Shown here in pieces: positions 52,652 through 61,807 of a DNA stretch of 64,000 nucleotides. The position numbers and the translations under genes are program-made. The notes under the pieces were generated by a model. The model searched no databases and was not told where the DNA came from. It saw only the letters and a list, made by a program, of their open reading frames with translations. This stretch comes from Diplonema japonicum (taxonomy: Eukaryota > Euglenozoa > Diplonemea > Diplonemida > Diplonemidae). The first letter of the stretch is position 1. Every line of letters starts with the position of its first letter. Location: contig OZ025715.1 in assembly GCA_964019335.1 (NCBI GenBank), positions 62,001-126,000 on the forward strand, given 5' to 3'.

Positions 52652-53110
52652 AATATTTTTAACCCAAAAATTGCGGAAAAAAAAAAGAAAAAAAAAATCC
52701 TTATTTTCCCAAATAGAATTTCTTTTGATAGGACAACGGGGAGAACGAGGAGGACTTAATGATATTTTGTTATTTCTTTTTTTTTTTTTCCTTGTTGGAT
52801 GACAACCATAAAAAGAGCCTTACCCCCCCCCCCCCCCCCTCTTTCCCCACCTTTTTTTTTCCGCTATTCCAATAACATTAAACCTACTATAGGCCCGGGG
52901 GGCTTGTCTCTGTGGGTCTTGTTTATTTTTACTTTTAATTCAAACAACAAAAAATAAAATCTTGGGTAAACACAATGGGGTTTTCGGTAACTTTTTTTCA
53001 CTCGATATCAACTCCCCTGTTACCCCCCCCCCCCCCCCCCCAGGAAATACAAAATACTGAAAATGTTGGTTTACCCCCACCCCTGAAAACATGAAACAAA
53101 TGACTGCCTT
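52591..53110 (+). other. Intergenic, homopolymer-rich
   Basis: T-run around 52617-52645, C-runs at 52825-52839 and 53023-53041. No gene seen. Confidence 0.5.
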
Positions 53111-53629
53111 GTGATTTTCCTTTTTATTTTAGGAAGGAGATGCCTCGTGCCAACGGCGGGGGAGCTCGAAGGAGTGGGAGGAATCGTCGCAGAATTCCTG
53201 AACCCGCTGCTGCAGTGGTTGTCACAGCTACGATGGGTGAAGGAGGACACCAGCTCTGAAGTGTCAGCGGTGGAATTGGCCATCGACTTCGAATGGACGA
53301 CAGGCAAGTTACTGGGGGGTCTGCTGGAAGATAGGGCTCGCAAGATCAAAGCACTGATAAGAAAGCTGAACGCGGCATGCAGGGCACGGAAGAAGCCACG
53401 CCCCTTCCCAGCAGATGAACAGAAGAGAGTGAAGTCCCTCATCGCAATAGGTGGGAAGACGGCTATGGGTTTCGCCAGGAGGCCCATCTTCGCCACCCAC
53501 ACCACTCACGACAAGCTGATGGAACTGAAAGCCGCTTACAAGCGAGACCGCATCACACGACTCCGCAAGACGCTCAAGGCCTCGATTGGAACGAAAGCAA
53601 TGCTCCAGAAGGGGAGTATAAAAAGATAA
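53111..53629 (+). pseudogene. Unassigned basic open frame, possibly element-derived fragment
   Basis: Open for 172 codons after an acceptor-like TTTTATTTTAG (53134). The initiating ATG is weak; another frame starts ATG at 53149. Content is protein-like (VSAVELAIDFEWTTGKLLGG, ADEQKRVKSLIAIGGK) with a basic C-terminus, and GC-rich against AT-rich flanks. It resembles C-terminal parts of protist retroelement proteins in a general way, but I cannot name a family. It lies between two MITE copies, so it may be a relic rather than a host gene. Confidence 0.35.
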
Positions 53630-54022
53630 CCCCCCCTAACCCACCCAAGGGCGGCCCTCCATGAGGGGGTTTGTCCTGCACTTTGAGTTTTATTCCCCCC
53701 CCCATTCTTGCAATGTAGGTATCTTCTCTTTCTTTGATTTCCCCCCGGGTTGGACCAAAGACCACAGCAGGGGGAAACATTATATATTTTACGCTTTCAC
53801 ACAAAGTTCAAGCCAAGAAAAAAAAAATTTTTTTTTTCCCTTCAAGCAAGTTTTTTTTTTTTTTAATTATTATTATTTTGCCTGCTCACAGTACGTAGGT
53901 GTTGGACCCGAAGCTTGCCAGCACCTGGGAAGGTTTGGGAGATGGAATTCTTTTTTTTTTTTTTTTTTTTTCCTCTTTTTCCTCCCCCATTCCTCCCAGG
54001 GAAGCACAGTAGTCGAGAGGGG

Positions 54023-54054
<32 letters not shown>

Positions 54055-54717
54055 CTGACCCCACTAGATTGCTCCCAAAGTTTTTACTATCATTGACAAG
54101 AGAAACTCGGGGAGGGAAAGAACAACCAACAAGGGCAGTGCCCTACGCAACACTATCTACTTCAGGCTAGACAGAAAAGAAAAAAAAAGGGGGTAAAAAA
54201 AAAAAGTGGGATATTAAAAAGTCAAGGGACGCTCTTTCCCTTGAATTTTTTTATTATTATTATTATTTTTTTCTTTTTTTTTTTTTTCTGTATCTCTTTA
54301 TTTTATCCATACTGTAAAAGCGAGAAAAAAAAAAAAAAAAAGAAAAAAAAAAGGCTAAGCGCCAGATCCTTTTACAGTATTTATTTCCCCCTAACGAGAA
54401 AGTAAGAGGACCCTCCCCCACCTCTTTGCCTCTACCAACAAACAAGGGGTTTTTAAATCACCCTGAGTTACTTAATATAACAGACCTACCTTCAAAGAAT
54501 TCCCCACCACCTCCCCACGAGGGGGCCTAAAGGAACAAAGTCAAAAATGTACGGAAATATTCTACAAGGCCGTAGGGTTTATGACTGCCTAAACAACAAG
54601 AAGAGAGGGAGGGGGGAGAAAAATAAAAAAGGAAACACACAGCTCTCTTTCTCTTTCCCTCTCTCGCAGCTATCTATTCTTATCTATTTTTTTTTTTTTT
54701 TTTTTTTCCCGGGTGGA
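53630..54717 (+). other. Intergenic, low complexity
   Basis: Homopolymers interrupted by short mixed blocks (53880-53945, 54055-54165). None carries a supported frame or RNA motif. Confidence 0.5.
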
Positions 54718-55012
54718 GTGCTAACTTGACCCCCAATATTTCAAAAAAAAAAAAAAAAAAAGTACTCAAAGTCAGCCCCCCTAGTTTTGTTTCCTTCTTA
54801 AAGCCTTTTGCTCTGCCACACGTGATGTTTCCAAGAATCTAAATCCTCAGAAGCACGATGGGGAGTGCTGGGTTGGCTGCCTTTAGGTCATCGAAGTATG
54901 GAGAGCACGTTGTGTGGGCACTGGATGCCGTTAAGCGTCTCTAGCAAGCTTCAGGCAAAACTAAGGGAGTTGATGTGGAGCATATCCGCGAACTTAGGGG
55001 TCAAGTTAGCAG
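54718..55012. mobile_element. MITE, TIR family 'TGCTAACTwGACCC', member 2
   Basis: GTGCTAACTTGACCCC at the left and GGGGTCAAGTTAGCAG at the right form 15-bp inverted ends of a 295-bp element between a T-run and a TTA repeat. It shares ends and length with 52298-52590. Confidence 0.55.
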
Positions 55013-55106
55013 TTTTCTTATTATTATTATTATTATTATTATTTTTTTTTTTTTTTTTTTTTTTTTCGTTCTACGAGTCTGAACCACATTCAAGACCGAT
55101 GGAATT

Positions 55107-55137
<31 letters not shown>

Positions 55138-55915
55138 AAAAACGAAGGAAATTAGTTTTCCTTTGGTCCCTCCCCCTGCCCCGCCCCTGCCCTGCTGCTC
55201 TGCATTGCACTGCCCTTTCGACACGGCTTTTCAAAAAAAAAAAAAAGAAAAGAAAAGAAAAAAAAGAGGGGAAAAAAAAAGGGAAAAAAGAAGGCATGAA
55301 GAAGAGGAGGTAGGTTGGCCTAGACACTGCCGCCCACTAAGAAAGGGATATTTAGAGGGATGGGGTGGAAAAGTATACTCGCTTCAATTTGCTCCCCCCT
55401 GCTGGTACTTCCTTTATCTTTCTTTGGGGGGAGGGAACAGGTGTCATTCTTTTGCCCTTTCACAGTGCCATTAGGTAACCTCAAAAAAAAAAAAGGCTTT
55501 CTTTTTCTTTTTTTCTTTCCCCCTGCCTTTTTCTGAAGCTTTTTTTTTTTTTACCAGCGAAAAAGTAATAACAAGCCGGAGGGGTAGGAGGCATCCTACC
55601 TCTCTTTTAACATCAGTCCAATTTTTTATTTGCCCCTCCCTTCTCTCGTGTACTCCCCCTGAAGTTACCACGCCCAAAATAATAACCTTTTCCTTTTTTT
55701 TTTCTTTCTTTTTTTTTTCCCTTCTTCCCTCCCTTTTTTTTTTTTTTTTTTTATTCGCTCGCTATCTATAACAACAAGTGGGAAAAGAAATTTTTTTTTA
55801 TCTGCTTTTTTTCTTTTTTCTTTTTTTTTTTTTTTTTTTTTTCCCTTGAAACAAATATAAACAACAAAAAAAAGGGGGGGGGAAGAACGACCAGCCCAAC
55901 AAAAAAAAAAAAAAA
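55013..55915 (+). other. Intergenic, low complexity and leader of the receptor gene
   Basis: TTA repeat and T-run at 55017-55066, A-runs at 55107-55142, T-runs at 55734-55752 and 55820-55842. A possible polypyrimidine/acceptor region and an A-run (55901-55915) lead into the next start. No gene seen. Confidence 0.55.
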
Positions 55916-57379
55916 ATGCTGTTCTTTATAGCCCTCGCATCGCTACTCGGAATCGCTGTCACCGAAACCACGACGAAAAAACCATTGAAAGTGGTGAGTT
56001 ACGACTGCGAGGGTTTCAGCAGCGAAGAAAATGGCGGCTTCACAGACGACCTATGGAGGGTGCTCTCAGGACGGCTGGTCAAAGGAGGCGAGTGGTCCGT
56101 GAACCAAGTACAATGGACCACCAAGAACGCGTTATTGGACGGAAACAGTACATTCGACGTTCTGCTCGGGTGCGTGGGTGCCGAGGATGGACATGTAACC
56201 ACCACCTTTGACGTCACCACTCCTTTCTACGAATCCGCCGTTGGCGTATTACTAAAACGGCCTTCCTCCATACCATCCAAGCTAGACACCTTGTTCCTCG
56301 TTGTCTTAAAGTACATGACACTCATCGCAGTTGCCATCACTGCCTACGCACACATTCTGACTCTGCTTCCGTTTATTGAATCACGAAAGAAATTCACGGA
56401 AACCCCAATTCTGCGAACCGTTATGGACGCGCTTACCGAAGCTGTTAAAACCTCTTTCCTCGTTGAACAGACTACTCATCAAACTGCATTTAGAAGATTT
56501 TTACAAATAGTGATGTTTTTCGTGTGCACGGGTTTGGGGACAATGTGCATGGCTGCAATGACTGCGGAACTGGTCACAAATGTGGTGATCGACCATCCAA
56601 GAGACTTGTCGTACAAAAGGGTCTTGGCAATCGATGAACGGGGTATAAGGTACGCCAGAGAAATTAAATCTGAATTAAAAACCGGAGACGGTGGCGATTC
56701 ACTCCAGCTGTTGACAGACGGCGGTGTTGACGGTGTTGTGGGCGAGATCCCGAACCTTTTCAATTTGGTGAAGCACGCTTCGTCATCGCTGTCTGGGGTG
56801 TACATCCACCCTGCGAGGGTCCGCCCTTTTAGCCTGAGTCTTGTCGTGCAAAAAAACTCCGACCTTCGCGATATCTTATCCAGAAAGATTTCAGAATGGC
56901 GGGAGGAAGGCGGTACAGAAGCCCTTGCTCAAAAATATTTCGGGATGGATATTGTGTCAGGGTACACCAGCTCATCTCCGCATTCTACCAACACGGCGTT
57001 CATCATTGCAGGTGCTGTTGTGGGGGCGCAGGTACTGGTGTATGCTGTGCTGGTGTTTCTCCCTTCGAAAACTCGTTCCGGCTCGGTGCTGTACAAGCCC
57101 ACCACGCAGCGGCACGATATTCTTCAGTGCATCGCACAGCTGACCGCATTGTTATCAACACAAGACGACCCCCGTGCTGTGAACACTGCTGTAAAGTCTC
57201 TTACGGTCCTGCTTGCTTCTCTGTCCGATACATTGGACACACCTTGTGTCAAAGGGAAGTCGAACGACACGCTTATCGACAATGAAACCGAACCCGATGC
57301 TCATGAGGACGCACACTTACCAAACACGGCAACTGAAACACAACGAGCGGACGAAGCGGCTGGGCTGCATCAGTTTTAA
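55916..57379 (+). CDS. Ionotropic-glutamate-receptor-like / bacterial-type ligand-gated channel-like protein
   Basis: 487 residues. A signal peptide (MLFFIALASLLGIAV) precedes the first half of a periplasmic-binding-protein fold (NGGFTDDLWRVL ... DVTTPFYESAVGVLL, residues about 22-115). Next come helix M1 (about 122-150), a pore-like segment (VMDALTEAVKTSFLVEQTTH, about 165-185) and helix M3 (about 192-220, TGLGTMCMAAMTAELVTNVV). The second ligand-lobe half follows (about 225-345, LTDGGVDGVVGEIPN, ALAQKYFGMD), then M4 (about 358-382) and a cytosolic tail. The order S1-M1-P-M3-S2-M4 is that of GluR0/iGluR channels. Neither a TVGYG-type filter nor the Arg that binds an amino-acid carboxylate is visible, so ion and ligand are unknown. 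No amino-terminal domain. The start follows 16 A. Confidence 0.72.
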   Translation: MLFFIALASLLGIAVTETTTKKPLKVVSYDCEGFSSEENGGFTDDLWRVLSGRLVKGGEWSVNQVQWTTKNALLDGNSTFDVLLGCVGAEDGHVTTTFDVTTPFYESAVGVLLKRPSSIPSKLDTLFLVVLKYMTLIAVAITAYAHILTLLPFIESRKKFTETPILRTVMDALTEAVKTSFLVEQTTHQTAFRRFLQIVMFFVCTGLGTMCMAAMTAELVTNVVIDHPRDLSYKRVLAIDERGIRYAREIKSELKTGDGGDSLQLLTDGGVDGVVGEIPNLFNLVKHASSSLSGVYIHPARVRPFSLSLVVQKNSDLRDILSRKISEWREEGGTEALAQKYFGMDIVSGYTSSSPHSTNTAFIIAGAVVGAQVLVYAVLVFLPSKTRSGSVLYKPTTQRHDILQCIAQLTALLSTQDDPRAVNTAVKSLTVLLASLSDTLDTPCVKGKSNDTLIDNETEPDAHEDAHLPNTATETQRADEAAGLHQF

Positions 57380-57533
57380 GAAGAAAAAAAAAAAAACCCT
57401 TCCGGGTTTTTTTTTGGGGGGGTAAAAAAAATCCATTTTTTTCTCTTTTTTTTTTTCCCCCCGTGAATCGAGGAAAAAAAAAAACAAAAAAAGAGGTGAG
57501 GGGGAGGGGGGGGGGGGGGGAAGGAAAAAAAAT

Positions 57534-58622
57534 ATGCCGTCACCATTCGTAGCTTCTGATCCAATGCGGCATGAATTGTATTGGGATGCGAGTTCTTTCT
57601 CCGGATTGAGTACTCGGCCAGGGACAACGCATTACGAAGGCAGCGTGGCCAGATTCCCGGGTTTCACAGCACAATGTGTGGCGAGTATTGTCGCGCAGCA
57701 GGACGACTCGGCGGAGTTCCCACTCCACGAGGCCGGACGGTACGTGGTCATCCCGCAGACGGCAGACGTCGACGAGGGTATCATAGTTGCCCTGGCAGGG
57801 ATGAGCATAGACAGCGCAGTGTCGATGTGGTACCAGGTGGTTGCAACGGGTAAAACGGAACACGCGATCCCTTCCATTACAATACATAGTAAAAGGTTAA
57901 TGCAGTGGAAGCAATACGCTGTGTGGGTTGTCCACCCTGACCCGTTGTCGCACCCCGACGAAGCAGCTGCTTTTATATCCGCAGCTATCGACACAGTCCC
58001 ACACAATATATTACAGCACAATGCAATGGTGCCTGTTGCAGAAGTTTTGTCACCGTCAGTCCCACTGCCCAGAGAAGTGTTTCACTCACCCGAACCAGTT
58101 AAGCTTAGTTTGGACACTATGAAAATCGAAGGGAAGCGGAATGAACCTATAATGGATGATAAGGGCGTTGTTGCGATTGTTAAGAAATCCGATGCGAACG
58201 TCGACCTGCCGAGCACGCCGATCTTGGAGAACAAAGTCGCTTTTGAAAGGAACGACAGGGCCAAGACGATCGAGTCGCTGCTTTTTGATGAGCCGAAGGC
58301 GAACGATTTTAGTTCGGTTAGTGGGGCGAAAGTTCCCCGGGTAGTGCCAGTGATGCCTGCTCCGGTTGCAACCTTCACCACCATACCTTTCATGGTGCAG
58401 AAGAACATCTCACCTGCACGGACGCGGCCGATTACCCCAGCCGTTCAACTGCCCGTTCAACTGCCCGTGCTTCCAAATCTCCCAACCAGCCCTTTACATG
58501 TGAAATCAGGGCCCAAATTATCCCCACGGGCCCCTCCTGTAGCGACCCTGACATCTCAGCGTGCCAAAGAGCTTGTCACCGCACACTTGCAGAAGGGTGG
58601 CAATGTTGTAGATCTGTTGTAA
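57534..58622 (+). CDS. Unassigned 362-residue protein with Pro-rich C-terminal half
   Basis: The N-terminal ~165 residues appear globular and beta-rich (RYVVIPQTADVDEGIIVALA, SAVSMWYQVVATGKTEH). The rest is Pro/Val/Ser-rich and likely disordered, with a QLPVQLPV repeat and a short C-terminal helix (SQRAKELVTAHLQKGGNVV). No family recognised. There is no signal peptide or membrane segment. The start follows a G-run and an A-run (57504-57531). It sits between the receptor-like and tryptophan-synthesis genes with no functional link apparent. Confidence 0.6.
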   Translation: MPSPFVASDPMRHELYWDASSFSGLSTRPGTTHYEGSVARFPGFTAQCVASIVAQQDDSAEFPLHEAGRYVVIPQTADVDEGIIVALAGMSIDSAVSMWYQVVATGKTEHAIPSITIHSKRLMQWKQYAVWVVHPDPLSHPDEAAAFISAAIDTVPHNILQHNAMVPVAEVLSPSVPLPREVFHSPEPVKLSLDTMKIEGKRNEPIMDDKGVVAIVKKSDANVDLPSTPILENKVAFERNDRAKTIESLLFDEPKANDFSSVSGAKVPRVVPVMPAPVATFTTIPFMVQKNISPARTRPITPAVQLPVQLPVLPNLPTSPLHVKSGPKLSPRAPPVATLTSQRAKELVTAHLQKGGNVVDLL

Positions 58623-58692
58623 AAAAAAAAAAAAAGAAATTGTTGCGCTGAATGATTTTTATGAAAAGGACAAAAAAAAAAAGAAGAAAAAA

Positions 58693-60680
58693 ATGTCGCT
58701 CAGAACAATCCTCCCTGAACTTGTTGAAGGGAAGAAGTTCGACGCGCTTGACGAGCCGAGCAAAATCGTGCTGCTCGAAGGCTTGCTCTCCGAGGACACG
58801 CCAATGACGGTTCGCGCGTCGATCCTAACACTGCTGACACAAGGGGTGACACCTGATCAAGTAAACTTCGTAGCGAAGGTGATGCAGGCCAAGGCGGTCC
58901 CCTGCGAGGTGGAGGGCGACGTCTGCGACATAGTAGGGACAGGCGGCGACATGAAGAACACCTTAAACATCTCAACACCCGCTTCCATCATAGCAGCTTC
59001 AATGGGCATGCGTGTGACAAAACACGGAGGACGGAGCGCCTCGGCTGCATCTGGGTCCGCAGACGTTGCGGAACACCTGGGCGGGAATTTAATGCTGGAC
59101 TCAGCACAGGTAAGCGATGTGGTAAAGTCCTGCGGGTATTGTTTCATCTTTGCACCAGCTTTCCAGCCCGCCTTGAAACCCTTGGTGACGGTGCGGAAAG
59201 AGCTCGGGTTCAAAACCGTGTTCAACCTGACGGGAACGCTGCTGAACCCCACCAGGCCTCGATACATGATTCTTGGAGTTGGTTTCAAAGACAAAATCGA
59301 GACAATGGTGGCTGCCCTGTCGAAGCAAAAAAACCTGAAATGCTTGGTGGTACACTCTACAGACGGGATGGACAAGATCTCCCCCGCTGTGCCCACGCAC
59401 TCGTGGATGGTGGAAAGCGACAAGGAACCTGTCTACACGCTTTTAAAACCGGAAGACTTCGGTCTAGAACCCCATTCCAACGAATATTTCTCCGGGGGTG
59501 GTGGTCCCATTGAGAACTCTGCCATTGTGCTGTCCATGCTCCAAGGAACAGCTTCTGAAGAAATCAATAATTTTGTTTATGTTCACGCTGCGGCCTTGGC
59601 GTACGTCAGCGGTCACGCCGACACCTTGAAGTCCGGAATGGAGCTGGTACGCAAAGCCGTCTCCGAGGGGAAGCCCCTTGAATGCCTTGACAACTTCGTC
59701 CGCACCTCGACTCAGATCGCAAAGGGGAAGTCAACAGACATCTTGGCACGCATCCTCAAGCGGCGGTCTGTGGACGTATTATACTCTCAACAACAAGCGT
59801 CCTTTGAAACCCTTGAGGCAGCTGCCCAAGCTGCCATGGAATCCCACCCGCCCATCTCTCTTTCCGAACGGATCACGTCCCACCCCCACTCCGTGGGCGT
59901 CTGTGCCGAGCTCAAGCGCGCCTCCCCGTCTGAAGGCGACATCTCCACAGCGCCCATCCTTCCCCTTGCCGCTGCCTATGCGTCAGCTAACGTGCAGGTG
60001 ATTTCCGTGCTTACAGAGCCTGTTTGGTTCAAGGGCACATTGGACGATTTGAAAAATGTGAGGGAAGAGGTACGTTTACATTTTTTTTTTTTTTTTTGTT
60101 TTGAAAAAAAAAAACAGGTATCGTCAAATGAAACCCGTCCAGCTGTCTTGCGGAAGGATTTCATTTTTACGAAATACCAGGTATCCCCTTTTTTTTTTTG
60201 AGAGAAAGGAGAAAAAAAAATTTTTTTTTTTTATTTCAGGTCCTCGAGGCGCGTTCCAATGGAGCCGACACACTGCTTCTCATCGTCGCAGCCAGCGAGA
60301 CTATGAAGGAGCATGGCGAGAGCCTGAAGAGTTTGATAGAGTACAGCAGGAAGTGGGGAATGGAACCCTTGGTGGAAGTTGTGACCGAAGAAGAAGTGGA
60401 CGCAGCTGTTGCTGCCGGTGCAAAGGTCATCGGCATCAACAACAGAGATCTCAAGACCTTCAAGGTGGACTTGAACAGGACAGGGGTCCTCATTGACTAC
60501 GCCAACGCACACCACCCTGCCCAGGCGGGCAACATCAGCTGGATCGCTTTGAGTGGTGTTTCGACCACAGAACACGTAGCGAACCTTAAGAAGCAAAAGG
60601 CCACTGCAGTGCTCGTAGGCACCTCCCTCATGCGGTCTGCTGACCCGGCCGCCATGATAGGTGCTTGGCAGAAGATTTAG
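58693..60680 (+). CDS. TrpD-TrpC fusion: anthranilate phosphoribosyltransferase plus indole-3-glycerol-phosphate synthase
   Basis: Exons 58693-60069, 60118-60180 and 60240-60680 (introns 48 and 59 nt) encode about 626 residues. Residues 1-350 are TrpD (GTGGD near 79, NISTPAS, KHGGRS where KHGNR is usual, PRYMILGV). Residues about 370-626 are TrpC: AELKRASPSEGDIS, then RPAVLRKDFIFTKYQ built across both introns, then LVEVVTEEE, INNRDL and ALSGVST. All expected TrpC catalytic residues are visible. The fused enzyme would catalyse anthranilate to PR-anthranilate and, after isomerisation by a separate TrpF, CdRP to indole-glycerol phosphate. Intron 1 is 48 nt with no stop, so its retention would stay in frame (16 extra residues). 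Its 3' end is an A-run then CAG. Confidence 0.93.
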
Positions 60681-61052
60681 GGATCTGTTCTTGGTAAAGA
60701 AGGAGAAAAAAAAAAAAAAAAAGAAGGGAGAGGGAAACATGGGACCGACTTTTTTTTGCAGCGCTTTCCACCAGACGCTCGTCTTCCCACCTCTCCCTTT
60801 TCTTCTTTATTTTTTTTTTTTTTTTTGCTTTCTCTTGTAACGTCTCGTTTTTTTTTTTTTTCCTTTTTTTTTTTTTTTTTTTCCTCCAAGTTTTTCTTTT
60901 TTATTATATACAGCTACGACGTCCTGGACAGGACGCAGGTAAAAGGTACGGGTACGGGGAATTACCTGATTCTGGCAGAAATTAAGAAATCAGTTAGTGC
61001 ACTCTTTGCGTAATTTAGGACGCCACAGCCACTCCACTCAGCAACTCGCTCA

Positions 61053-61147
61053 GGGCCTAAGGCACTACCACGATAGAAGGGATCAAACGCAAAATGAGTC
61101 GATTGTCGTTAGGAGATCTGTCACATACTGCAGGTTCCCTTCAATGA
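61053..61147 (+). repeat. Dispersed repeat, copy 2 (first copy at 18889-18985)
   Basis: About 85% identical to the first copy over its length and lacks the 37-base block found upstream of that copy. The frame GLRHYHDRRDQTQNESIVVRR is open here. Confidence 0.6.
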
Positions 61148-61167
61148 CATTTATTTTTTTATTTATT

Positions 61168-61335
61168 TATTGGAACCAGCGTCTGTCTGTCTGTCTATCT
61201 GTGAGACCCCCTCCCCCCCCTCCCCCTTTCCCTTCCTCTTCTTTTCTGTTCTCCGAGTAAACAGATGCCTTTTAGGGAGGAAAAAAAAAAGAAAAGGAAA
61301 AAGAAAAGAAGAGTGAAGAGAGAATTGATTCGCAA
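61168..61335 (+). repeat. Local direct repeat, copy 1 (copy 2 at 61591-61757)
   Basis: Shares TATTGGAACCAGCGTCTGTC..., GTGAGACCCC, CTCCGAGTAAACA and GAGAGAATTGATTC with copy 2 in the same order. The homopolymers between differ in length. Confidence 0.6.
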
Positions 61336-61439
61336 TTTTCTTCTTCTTCTTTTCATGGCTAGCTTTTTTTTCTAATTCTTTTTTTCGTGCAAGATGCCTG
61401 GGGTGTGATGCGCCCTACGGCGCTAGGGAAGGGACCAGC

Positions 61440-61635
61440 ATCCTCCTGCAACATACTATTTGGCGCACGCCGACTACAGAGCAGTCAACGCCAACCGCAT
61501 ATGGCTAGTGCAAGACAATTTTAGCTTGTCTAGATACAAGGAGCTCCACCTGATGTTTGCAGATATTGCAGGCTACACTCTGGGAAGCAGGTATTGGGAT
61601 CAGCGTCTGTCTGTGAGACCCCAGTTCCTTTCCCC

Positions 61636-61650
<15 letters not shown>
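61440..61650 (+). pseudogene. Unidentified coding-like fragment
   Basis: An open frame without a convincing start reads YYLAHADYRAVNANRIWLVQ, then DNFSLSRYKELHLMFADIAG, then YTLGSRYWDQRL. It is protein-like, but I recognise no family. It runs into copy 2 of the local repeat and probably belongs to the same decayed element as the dispersed repeat. Confidence 0.3.
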
Positions 61651-61675
<25 letters not shown>

Positions 61676-61757
61676 CTTTTTCTCCGAGTAAACAACTGCC
61701 TTTAAGAGAAGGGGGGGAAGAAAAAAGAAGAAGAAGAGTGAGAGAATTGATTCACTT
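61591..61757 (+). repeat. Local direct repeat, copy 2
   Basis: Matches 61168-61335 in order and orientation, with a longer T-run (61641-61673) between shared blocks. Confidence 0.6.
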
Positions 61758-61807
61758 TTTTTTTTTTTTTTTTTTTTTCTCTTCTCTTTTCACAGCTTTT
61801 TCTATAA

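Larger units (their letters stand above)
60681..61807 (+). other. Repeat-rich intergenic region
   Basis: T-runs to about 60900, then mixed DNA with the dispersed repeat (61053-61147), two related direct repeats and an element-like frame (listed separately). No intact gene seen. Confidence 0.5.

Noticed and set aside
60070-60117. Uninterrupted reading through the first TrpD-TrpC intron
   Set aside because: The frame stays open, but it inserts a Phe/Lys homopolymer into the TrpC barrel just before the conserved RKDF strand, and GT-AG ends are present.
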